Shown in pieces: positions 6,652-12,723 of a stretch of DNA of 12,723 bases (the first letter of the stretch is position 1; every line of letters starts with the position of its first letter). The translations under genes were made by a program, and so were the position numbers. The DNA lies in assembly GCA_035294465.1 (NCBI GenBank), contig DATGKW010000176.1, positions 1 to 12,723 of the forward strand. The letters are read 5' to 3'. The notes under the pieces were generated by a model. That model did no database searches. It worked only from the letters and a program-made list of their open reading frames with translations, and was not told the origin of the DNA. Origin of the DNA: Paraktedonobacter sp035294465. Lineage in GTDB: Bacteria > Chloroflexota > Ktedonobacteria > Ktedonobacterales > Ktedonobacteraceae.

Positions 6652-8226
6652 GTGAAAGTGCTAAAAATTCTCTTTGCCGCTTACCTGGTGATTCTGATAT
6701 TTTGTCTGGGAGGACTGCTGCTTGTCTCTCCTTCGCTGGCCTTCTGGCATCCTGACGCCGGCTGGCTGGCTACGGCCCAGGTTGTTTTGCACCAGGCGGC
6801 TGAATTGCAGATCATCTTTGGCACGGCCATCATGCTGATCTTCGGCTTTCGCTACGTGGGACCGATGAAGACCAGCGCATTTTTCCTGGTCTCTCTGCTT
6901 GGCTCATTTGTGATGAGGGCCTTGTTTACCGAAAAAGCCTCACTGCTGGGCCTGTTTCCGGCCAGCGCAGCCCCCGTTCCGGCAGAATCGGGTCTGGCGG
7001 TCTTCCTGATGCTACTCTCCTGGTTTTTTATCGGTTTTTCTTCCTATCTGCTGGCCTGCAAGCTGGTGGTTCGGCTTGGCCTGCATCAGCAAACGCTCTG
7101 GTCGCTCTTGCTGGGAACGTACTTTCTGGTCGCGTGGGGCATCGCGCTCGATGTGACTACCAGCGGGGCGAGCCTGCCGCCGCAAATCCAGGTCTGGCAC
7201 GAGTACAGCTCCTCTTTCGGCCTGCCAATAGAGAATCTGGCGAACTGGGCCATTGCCGGCCTCCTTCTCCTGGGCGCAAGCCGCCTGTTCTGGCGGTCTG
7301 AACTGGAGGCTCAGCACCTGGTCATCTGGCTGCCCTTTGGCATCTACACGGCGAACGTTGGCTTTGTAATGCTGCTCAGCTTCGGTAGCGGTTTATGGCT
7401 GCCCTTCTGGCTCTCTACCTGTCTGATCCTGGTGCCCGAATCGCTGGCCTATTTTCCGCGCGAGGAGCCGCACCGCGTGCGCGGAGGCCCCTGGCGAACC
7501 CTGCTTAGCCAGAGCATCTGGCTGATCATGCGCCTCGGCACCCTGGGCGTGAGCAGACGCCGCTTGCAACTGACAGTAGAAGGCGCGGAACATATTCCGC
7601 GCTCCGGTCCGGTACTGATCGCGGCGCATCATTTTCACTTCTTCTACGATGGCTATATTCTGGTGCGCACGGTGCCACGCCGGTTACATACCATTGTTGC
7701 CCTGGATTGGGTACGGGTGCAGAGCTTGCGTCTGTTGATCGAGCTAGCCTGCTCTCTGGCAGACTGGCCGGTTGTGCTGCGCAGCGAGCAGTTGCGTGAG
7801 CATGATTCCAGCCAGAAGTGGGCCTATAAGCCGGTCGAGAACAGGCGCTATTTGCGGCAGGTGCTCGCGGCCGCCACACGCCTGCTACGCGCTTCAGAAG
7901 TCCTGGTAATCTTTCCCGAAGCCTATCCCTATATCGATCCGCACGATACGCTCAAGACGAGTCCGCACGATTTCTTGCCTTTCCGGCCTGGCTTTGTCAA
8001 AATGATCGAGCAGGCCGAGCACGACCGTCGGACGCGGGTAGCCATTATTCCGACTGGCCTGGCCTACAGCAAAACAGACAAGGGCTGGCAGGCTACAGTG
8101 CGTTTCGACCAGCCACTTTACCTGAAAGATTTTGCCAGCCCTGCCGAAGTCCTGCACACAGTGGAAAAACGGGTTCAGCTTCTTTCGCAAACGGCTTCCG
8201 CGACAGATGGGATCTTGCCCTCCTGA
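6652..8226 (+). CDS. CruF-type carotenoid hydratase fused to PlsC-like acyltransferase
   Basis: The 524-residue protein is a two-domain fusion. Residues 1-270 form a polytopic membrane domain with about seven segments and the CruF-type signature FGLPIENLANW (189-199). CruF enzymes hydrate the 1',2' double bond of carotenoids such as gamma-carotene or bacterioruberin precursors. Residues about 285-510 resemble PlsC acyltransferases: IPRSGPVLIAAHH, then HFHFFYD (327-333), FPEA (421-424), PFRPGF and AIIPTGL. The usual HX4D motif is replaced by HxHxxxD, and FPEG by FPEA. The GTG start follows AAAAGGAGA about 7 nt upstream. Together with the convergent glycosyltransferase it suggests hydroxylation, glycosylation and acylation of a carotenoid. 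The terminus overlaps that gene by 52 bp. Fusion and domain order are clear; the exact carotenoid is unknown. Confidence 0.8.
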   Translation: MKVLKILFAAYLVILIFCLGGLLLVSPSLAFWHPDAGWLATAQVVLHQAAELQIIFGTAIMLIFGFRYVGPMKTSAFFLVSLLGSFVMRALFTEKASLLGLFPASAAPVPAESGLAVFLMLLSWFFIGFSSYLLACKLVVRLGLHQQTLWSLLLGTYFLVAWGIALDVTTSGASLPPQIQVWHEYSSSFGLPIENLANWAIAGLLLLGASRLFWRSELEAQHLVIWLPFGIYTANVGFVMLLSFGSGLWLPFWLSTCLILVPESLAYFPREEPHRVRGGPWRTLLSQSIWLIMRLGTLGVSRRRLQLTVEGAEHIPRSGPVLIAAHHFHFFYDGYILVRTVPRRLHTIVALDWVRVQSLRLLIELACSLADWPVVLRSEQLREHDSSQKWAYKPVENRRYLRQVLAAATRLLRASEVLVIFPEAYPYIDPHDTLKTSPHDFLPFRPGFVKMIEQAEHDRRTRVAIIPTGLAYSKTDKGWQATVRFDQPLYLKDFASPAEVLHTVEKRVQLLSQTASATDGILPS

Positions 8227-9503
8227 GTCGGTATCGTTCTTTTCGCCAGCGAGCGAGGAGGCACCGCCTTTCGTTTGCGCGCCGGGTGAAGCGCTCGCTC
8301 CTGCTCAGGAATCATGCGACCTTTCCAGGAAGCTCGACGCCCGCTCATGAGGAGGCGAGTCACATCAAGCAGCATCACTCCTGAGATGGTCCAGCCCAGC
8401 GGTGCGGCCAGAGACCAGGGAAGCGCCAGGTCATGATCGCGATCAATCTGCCGCTTTGTGTCAATCTGCGTGAGCACAGTGAGCACAGCCAGCAACGTCG
8501 AGAGACGGCGAAGCTTGCCGGTTGACAGCGCGTAGAGGAGCCAGACGGCAGGGACCAGGCCATAGGCAAAGAAGGCTAGGGCGCTTGGCAGCGTCGCCAG
8601 GGACAGATTGGCGCGAATCACCTCACTGTAACTGCTCTTCACCCAGCCCTGGCGCGCGCTCTGCCAGGTGGTCCACTGAAGATTCGTGAGCAGGCCGCGC
8701 CCATTCACGAGTTCTATCTGCCAGCCAGCTCGTTTGATATGGACGGCCAGGGCAAGATCATCCACTGCGGTAGCGCGCATCCCCGGCGCATCGTATCCCC
8801 CGCTGGCCAGGTAGCTTTTGCGGCGCAGCAGTGTATACTGGCCGAAGCCGAAGGCTCGCGAGGAAGCAGGATCACGCACCTCAGCCGGCGTCAGGCGCGA
8901 AGCCAGAAGAATCGCCGTGATCGGCCAGAGCAGAGGCATAATCGGCCCTCCCAGCGTCATCACATTCGGCATCAGGGAGAGCATGTCGACCTGATTGTCT
9001 AAGGCGTGCCCCATCATGATCCGCAACGCCTGGGGGCTGTGGCAGGTATCGGCGTCGGTGAACAGCAGCCATTCTCCATCCGTGAGCATGACGCCGGTAT
9101 GCATGGCGTGCGTCTTGCCCGCCCAGCCGTCCGGCAAGTGATTGACCCGATACGCTCGCACGCGAGGATCGCGCTTGATCCACCTGGCAAGCAGTTGTGG
9201 CGTGGCATCGCTGGAAGCATCATCGATAACGATAATTTCAAAGTTGGGATAATCCTGCGCACAGAGCGAAGCCAGGCACGTATCGAGGTGGGCAGCTTCA
9301 TTGCGCATCGGCACAATGATGGAGACACGCGGAGGCATCTCAGGCAATGGAACAGCCTCCGGCTTGCGCGCTTCTCTTATGCTCTTCCTAGTGCGATAGC
9401 TCTGCCAGAAGGCGACCAGCGCAGTGATAGTCAGGATGCCTGGAAGAAAAACTTTGCTGAGAGAACGCTTTCGTTTGCCAATGACGATACGACGTGTTTT
9501 CAT
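8175..9503 (-). CDS. family 2 glycosyltransferase, CruC/CrtQ/HpnB-like
   Basis: The 442-residue protein has an N-terminal membrane segment (about 18-33) followed by a GT-A domain: RVSIIVPMRNE, IDDASSD (94-99), LPDGWAGK (124-130), the DxD-type DAD (150-152), an acidic pair AVDD (about 247-249) and QSARQGW as the QxxRW-like motif. One or more hydrophobic segments follow (about 300-400). The DGWxGK motif is shared with carotenoid glycosyltransferases (CrtQ, CruC) and the hopanoid-associated HpnB. Neighbourhood beside a CruF-acyltransferase favours a carotenoid acceptor. The basic C-terminal tail overlaps the fusion gene by 52 bp, tail to tail. The ATG at 9503 has AGAAGG close upstream; a GTG at 9515 is an alternative adding four residues. 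A weak TTGGAG-18-TACTAT promoter lies at 9581-9552. The acceptor is inferred. Confidence 0.82.
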   Translation of the reverse strand: MKTRRIVIGKRKRSLSKVFLPGILTITALVAFWQSYRTRKSIREARKPEAVPLPEMPPRVSIIVPMRNEAAHLDTCLASLCAQDYPNFEIIVIDDASSDATPQLLARWIKRDPRVRAYRVNHLPDGWAGKTHAMHTGVMLTDGEWLLFTDADTCHSPQALRIMMGHALDNQVDMLSLMPNVMTLGGPIMPLLWPITAILLASRLTPAEVRDPASSRAFGFGQYTLLRRKSYLASGGYDAPGMRATAVDDLALAVHIKRAGWQIELVNGRGLLTNLQWTTWQSARQGWVKSSYSEVIRANLSLATLPSALAFFAYGLVPAVWLLYALSTGKLRRLSTLLAVLTVLTQIDTKRQIDRDHDLALPWSLAAPLGWTISGVMLLDVTRLLMSGRRASWKGRMIPEQERALHPARKRKAVPPRSLAKRTIPTQEGKIPSVAEAVCERS

Positions 9504-9611
9504 GATCCTTCTCACATCCTCATTCCTGTTTAATCAACGGGTCCTTTTTTTATAGTATCTCATGGCTCAATTTAACTCCAACAATAGCATGGGAAAGCCT
9601 CGTCAGAATGT

Positions 9612-9633
9612 TGTATCCTGGAGGCAGGATACA
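9612..9633. promoter_or_regulatory. 22-bp palindrome, operator candidate
   Basis: TGTATCCTG and CAGGATACA are perfect 9-base inverted repeats around GAGG, 37 bp before the esterase start codon. The short spacer and symmetry fit a site for a dimeric repressor more than a terminator, since no T-tract follows. A hairpin in the 5' leader is the alternative. No regulator gene is beside it, and I cannot assign a regulator family. No convincing promoter hexamers were seen directly around it. Confidence 0.5.
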
Positions 9634-9670
9634 CTTACCAAAATCGTCTGCTAGAAAAGAGGAAATAGCT

Positions 9671-10693
9671 ATGCTTCCGTGGTCTGCCGAACTGGCCGGG
9701 CACTTTGATGAAGTCACTTTTGAAAGCGATCTCCTGAAAGAGAATCCGCTGGGAGACCCCTTTCAGCGCCCGCTCTGGATCTATTTACCACCCGACTATG
9801 AGAATGAACCATCCAGACACTATCCCACAATCTATCTCATCCAGGGATTTACCGGACAGCTTGATATGTGGCGCAATCGCTCAGCCTTCCGAAAAAACTT
9901 CCCTGAACTGGCCGATGAATTGTTCGCCAGAGGCGAGGCCCCGCCCTGCATCCTGGTCTGGGTCGATTGCTGGACCTCGCTGGGCGGCAGCCAGTTTCTC
10001 GATTCGCCCGCCGTTGGCCGCTATCACAGCTACCTGTGCAATGAAATCGTCCCCTGGATTGACGCGCATTACCGCACGCTCGCCCAGCGCGAACATCGTG
10101 GAATTGCCGGCAAGTCGAGTGGCGGCTACGGCGCGATGATTACGCCCATGCTACGGCCCGATCTATGGGGAGGATTCGCGACTCACGCAGGCGACGCGCT
10201 GTTTGAGACCTGCTACTTGCCGGAATTCCGCCAGACGGTGCGCACGCTCCGCGATAGATACCAGGGCTCGTTCGAGAAGTTCTGGCAGGATTTTCGCAGC
10301 CGGCCAGCATTCTCAAGAAGTGGAGACGAAACGCTCACAAACGATTGGGCTATGGCCGCCTGCTACTCGGCAGACGAAGATGGCACGGTACACTTGCCCT
10401 TCGATCTCGAAACCGGAGAGCTAATCCCCGAAATATGGGAACGCTGGCTGGCCTGGGACCCCGTGCGCATGGTTCCCAGGCACGCCGAGGCCCTGCGCTC
10501 GATGCGCGCCATTTACATTGACGCGGGCAGCAGAGATCAGTTTTATCTCGACCTCGGCGCGGAAGCATTCCGGCGCGCCTTGCTACAAATTGGCGTGACC
10601 GATTTCTTCTTCGAGTTGTTTGACGCAACCCACACGGGCATCGAATATCGGTACCCGCTCAGCCTGAAATACCTGGCCGAACGGCTCTCGTGA
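9671..10693 (+). CDS. alpha/beta-hydrolase, esterase-D/enterochelin-esterase type
   Basis: The 340-residue protein is an alpha/beta-hydrolase of the putative esterase family. The N-terminal strand carries PLWIYLPPDYE (34-44) and YPTIYLIQGF (51-60). The nucleophile elbow is AGKSSGG (S149 in GxSxG). The acid is probably D289 in GSRDQFY, and the histidine is H321 in THTGIEYRYP. There is no signal peptide from this start, so it is likely cytosolic. The substrate is unknown: relatives hydrolyse S-formylglutathione, siderophore esters or act as mycolyl transferases. The ATG at 9671 has GAGGAAA about 8 nt upstream. The frame is open from 9608, but that start falls just before the palindrome at 9612-9633. 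It ends 8 bp from the convergent MFS gene. Confidence 0.82.
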   Translation: MLPWSAELAGHFDEVTFESDLLKENPLGDPFQRPLWIYLPPDYENEPSRHYPTIYLIQGFTGQLDMWRNRSAFRKNFPELADELFARGEAPPCILVWVDCWTSLGGSQFLDSPAVGRYHSYLCNEIVPWIDAHYRTLAQREHRGIAGKSSGGYGAMITPMLRPDLWGGFATHAGDALFETCYLPEFRQTVRTLRDRYQGSFEKFWQDFRSRPAFSRSGDETLTNDWAMAACYSADEDGTVHLPFDLETGELIPEIWERWLAWDPVRMVPRHAEALRSMRAIYIDAGSRDQFYLDLGAEAFRRALLQIGVTDFFFELFDATHTGIEYRYPLSLKYLAERLS

Positions 10694-10701
10694 CGCGCTT
10701 G

Positions 10702-12072
10702 TCAAGCGGTTTCGACGCTCAATTCCTCCTGGCGCTGGCGAACAGCCGCGCGCGTGCGAGCCGGTGTCCAGTAGCCGGAGGCTACGAAGATTGTCGGAAT
10801 GAAGACCACGAGCCCTGCTATGCAGACCCACCACCACGTGGCCCATTGCGCACCATCCGCTTGATTCGTGACGACAAATGAGAGGGCCAGCGTGGAGAGC
10901 ACCACGACCAGGCGCAGGATAAGTCCCTCAACGGCCAGACCGGTAGCAATCAGGGCCGGATTGACATCTTCCAGCGTTTCTGTAAAGGCAGCCATCCAGG
11001 TGACATAGCCAATAGCAATTGTGATACCGAAGAGGCTAAGGAACAACGCCATCAGACCACTGCTGGTAGGTTGTCCGATCCTACTCATAAAAAGCAGCGT
11101 CACCACAATCGTTGCGAGACCACCGGCAAGCATGTAGGGCTTGCGCACCAGCGTTCGATCAGAGATGAAGCCAATGACAATGGCCGCAACAACATTGACC
11201 AGCCAGAATATACTCACCAGCCCATTCGCCTGCGCGGGGGTGAAGTGAAAAATGTAGCTCAGATAGAGCGGGAAGACGCCCACCGCCGCATAGTAGATGA
11301 GCAGGTAGACGCTGATTCCAAAGGCGCTGACGAGCAGACGAGGATGGGTCATCTGCCGCCAGGGGTGTTTCATGGCTTGCTCGACATCAATGGTAGCTGC
11401 GCGCTGCTCGACCAGTTCCTTTTCCTTCACCGTATTCATCACCTGATCGCGCATGCCTGGCGAGAGTTCCCGCAGGAACAGGAAGCACAGCACGAAGATA
11501 ACCAGGCCAACGATTCCTGAGATAACGTATTGAGACTGCCAGGAATTGTGAAAAGCGTTCAGCGTCTGGCTGGCAATAAGGGTCGCCAGGACACTACCAC
11601 CTACGGGGCCAATGGTCCAGAAGCCCATCGCGAGCGCTCGGCCAAAACGCGGCGAGAAGTCGCGCACCAGAGCCGGCGTGGCAACCAGGATGATCCCTTC
11701 AATAAAGCCCAGCACAACGATTAACGCGAAGAAAAACCCTAGCGAGCTGGCGAACGAGATCAAGATAGTGCCAACGCCGGTGACTAACAGGCCATAGACG
11801 ATCAAATTGCTGCGCCCGATGCGGTCCGACAGGCTGCCAAAGATCGCCGAGAAGGCCCCAATCAGGTTGCTGGCTAGCAGGATGCGCGTGTAGGTCGGAA
11901 AATCGAGCTTAAATGATACCAGAACCAGCGACGCTACGGAGGGCAGGATATACGATTCGTAGTAGAGCATAATCGTGGCAATTACGGCCAGCGCGAGATA
12001 CCAGATGCGCCAACCATTGCTGGGATAATGCTCAAGGTAACGATGCCCAAGTTTAATTTGCGTGGTGCTCAT
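10702..12072 (-). CDS. MFS transporter, 12 transmembrane segments
   Basis: The 456-residue protein has about 12 hydrophobic segments in two groups of six, with a central hydrophilic loop around residues 215-245. Motif A of the major facilitator superfamily is present after segment 2 (GSLSDRIGR, 79-87), with a weaker counterpart in the second half (GFISDRTLVRK). TM5 has the glycine-rich FWTIGPVGGS typical of secondary transporters. Substrate and direction cannot be told from sequence; sugar/acid uptake or drug export are both possible. The start is supported by GGGAGG about 6 nt upstream. The preceding 190 bp contain no recognisable promoter. The upstream gene on the same strand is a hot-dog dehydratase, but the gap suggests separate transcription. 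Confidence 0.85.
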   Translation of the reverse strand: MSTTQIKLGHRYLEHYPSNGWRIWYLALAVIATIMLYYESYILPSVASLVLVSFKLDFPTYTRILLASNLIGAFSAIFGSLSDRIGRSNLIVYGLLVTGVGTILISFASSLGFFFALIVVLGFIEGIILVATPALVRDFSPRFGRALAMGFWTIGPVGGSVLATLIASQTLNAFHNSWQSQYVISGIVGLVIFVLCFLFLRELSPGMRDQVMNTVKEKELVEQRAATIDVEQAMKHPWRQMTHPRLLVSAFGISVYLLIYYAAVGVFPLYLSYIFHFTPAQANGLVSIFWLVNVVAAIVIGFISDRTLVRKPYMLAGGLATIVVTLLFMSRIGQPTSSGLMALFLSLFGITIAIGYVTWMAAFTETLEDVNPALIATGLAVEGLILRLVVVLSTLALSFVVTNQADGAQWATWWWVCIAGLVVFIPTIFVASGYWTPARTRAAVRQRQEELSVETA

Positions 12073-12262
12073 GCAAAACCTCCCTGATAACCCTGTTGCT
12101 AGAACGACTTTGTACTAACATTTCGCTAAACGAGCTACGAGGGACGCCGGCAAAAGAGACAAAATGAAAAATGCGGACCCTGAGCTAGAGATAGCGCTGG
12201 CCGTACAACGCTTCCCAGCACAGACGCGGATGATATTTTCAGTATAACAACGCTGTTTTTTG

Positions 12263-12715
12263 CTACTCGCGCACAACGATGGTAGTTCGCGCATTCAGCA
12301 CGGGCTGACTATCCTGGTTGACGTAGCGCGTCTCCATGGTGAGAATGTCCATCGAGCGGCCGTTGCTGCTCTGGCGCGTCTTGCCATCGACCAGCGTGGT
12401 CACGCCCGTCAGCACATCGCCGGGATAAATGGGCGCGAGATATTCGTACTCTTCTTCGCCATGCAGGACGCGTGAGACATTGATGCCTGCCTCAGCCAGG
12501 CTGGCCCCACGCTGGCGATTGCCCCAGAAGCTAAACATGGTAGGCGTGGTCGGCGAAACAGGCACATCGGGAAAACCCGCTTCCTGAGCCGCCTCGCGAC
12601 TATGGTAAATCGGGTTGCCATCCCCAATCGCGGCGGTCAGCTCATGAATTTTGTTGCGCTGTACCTCATAGGTAAAAGGGGCAAAGCTTTGACCAATTTT
12701 GCTCTGATCGAACAT
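12263..12715 (-). CDS. MaoC/FAS1-dehydratase-like hot-dog protein
   Basis: The 150-residue protein matches the N-terminal hot-dog half of MaoC-type dehydratases (the FAS1_DH region, as in HadA-like proteins). The pattern AIGDGNPIYH (29-38) corresponds to the hydratase motif GDxNPxH with one extra residue before His38. The strands HGEEEYEYLAPIYPGDVL and MDILTMETRYVNQDSQPV follow. Such proteins hydrate or dehydrate 2-enoyl/3-hydroxyacyl thioesters. Many act as a heterodimer with a second MaoC protein encoded next door, which could lie beyond the right edge. The Shine-Dalgarno AAGGAAGG abuts the start and reaches the window end. The gene is complete here. Confidence 0.78.
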   Translation of the reverse strand: MFDQSKIGQSFAPFTYEVQRNKIHELTAAIGDGNPIYHSREAAQEAGFPDVPVSPTTPTMFSFWGNRQRGASLAEAGINVSRVLHGEEEYEYLAPIYPGDVLTGVTTLVDGKTRQSSNGRSMDILTMETRYVNQDSQPVLNARTTIVVRE

Positions 12716-12723
12716 CCTTCCTT

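Noticed and set aside
8172..8177. TGA stop of the glycosyltransferase after ...CERS as a second selenocysteine site
   Set aside because: Downstream codons show no conserved tail motif and no suitable hairpin.
12164..12247. 27-residue plus-strand frame starting MKNADPEL
   Set aside because: Only a weak purine stretch upstream and no family or membrane signal.
12249..12262. Short AACA/TGTT hairpin followed by six T (plus strand)
   Set aside because: Four weak pairs only, and it faces the opposite direction to both flanking genes, so not called a terminator.
1..12723. CRISPR arrays, insertion sequences, tRNA/rRNA or a known riboswitch
   Set aside because: No regularly spaced repeats, transposase motifs, terminal inverted repeats or RNA core motifs were seen on either strand.

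Overview
The window is ordinary, densely packed bacterial chromosome of moderately high GC. It has good Shine-Dalgarno sites, short or overlapping gene junctions, and no mobile elements, tRNA or rRNA. The gene mix suggests a soil-type Gram-positive-like or Chloroflexota (possibly Ktedonobacteria) bacterium: a CruF-type carotenoid hydratase fused to an acyltransferase, a class of EPSP synthase with a divergent active site, and a selenocysteine-containing radical SAM protein beside a YggX-family protein. That taxonomic guess is inference only.

The main discovery is at the left end. The minus-strand radical SAM gene appears to stop at a TGA (444-446). Reading through it gives a C-terminal tail Cys-Sec-Ala-Glu-Pro followed by nine more residues and a TAA at 405-407. 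A compact stem-loop (412-431) starts 12 nt after the TGA, where a bacterial SECIS element should lie. The true gene is therefore very probably 405-1835, a selenoprotein of the 'CUAEP-tail' radical SAM type. It is translationally coupled (ATGA overlap) to yggX (1832-2155), which lies just downstream of tlyA (2216-3121). All three point left, and a TTGACA-18-TAAGAT promoter candidate lies upstream of tlyA. A 30-residue membrane microprotein (304-396, plus strand) runs head-on into the selenoprotein tail. Upstream of it is a structured non-coding stretch with a -10-like box and a terminator-like hairpin.

A plus-strand group follows: a formyltransferase of the Fmt fold (3506-4471), an AlkD-like DNA glycosylase (4527-5315), aroA (5275-6597, overlapping the previous gene by 41 nt) and the CruF-acyltransferase fusion (6652-8226). 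The fusion converges on, and overlaps by 52 bp, a minus-strand family 2 glycosyltransferase (8175-9503). Hydratase, glycosyltransferase and acyltransferase together fit the last steps of a carotenoid glycoside fatty-acid ester pathway.

The right end holds an esterase of the esterase-D/enterochelin-esterase type (9671-10693) preceded by a perfect 9-4-9 palindrome. Convergent with it is an MFS transporter (10702-12072). Last is a MaoC/FAS1-dehydratase-like hot-dog protein (12263-12715), whose Shine-Dalgarno touches the window edge.
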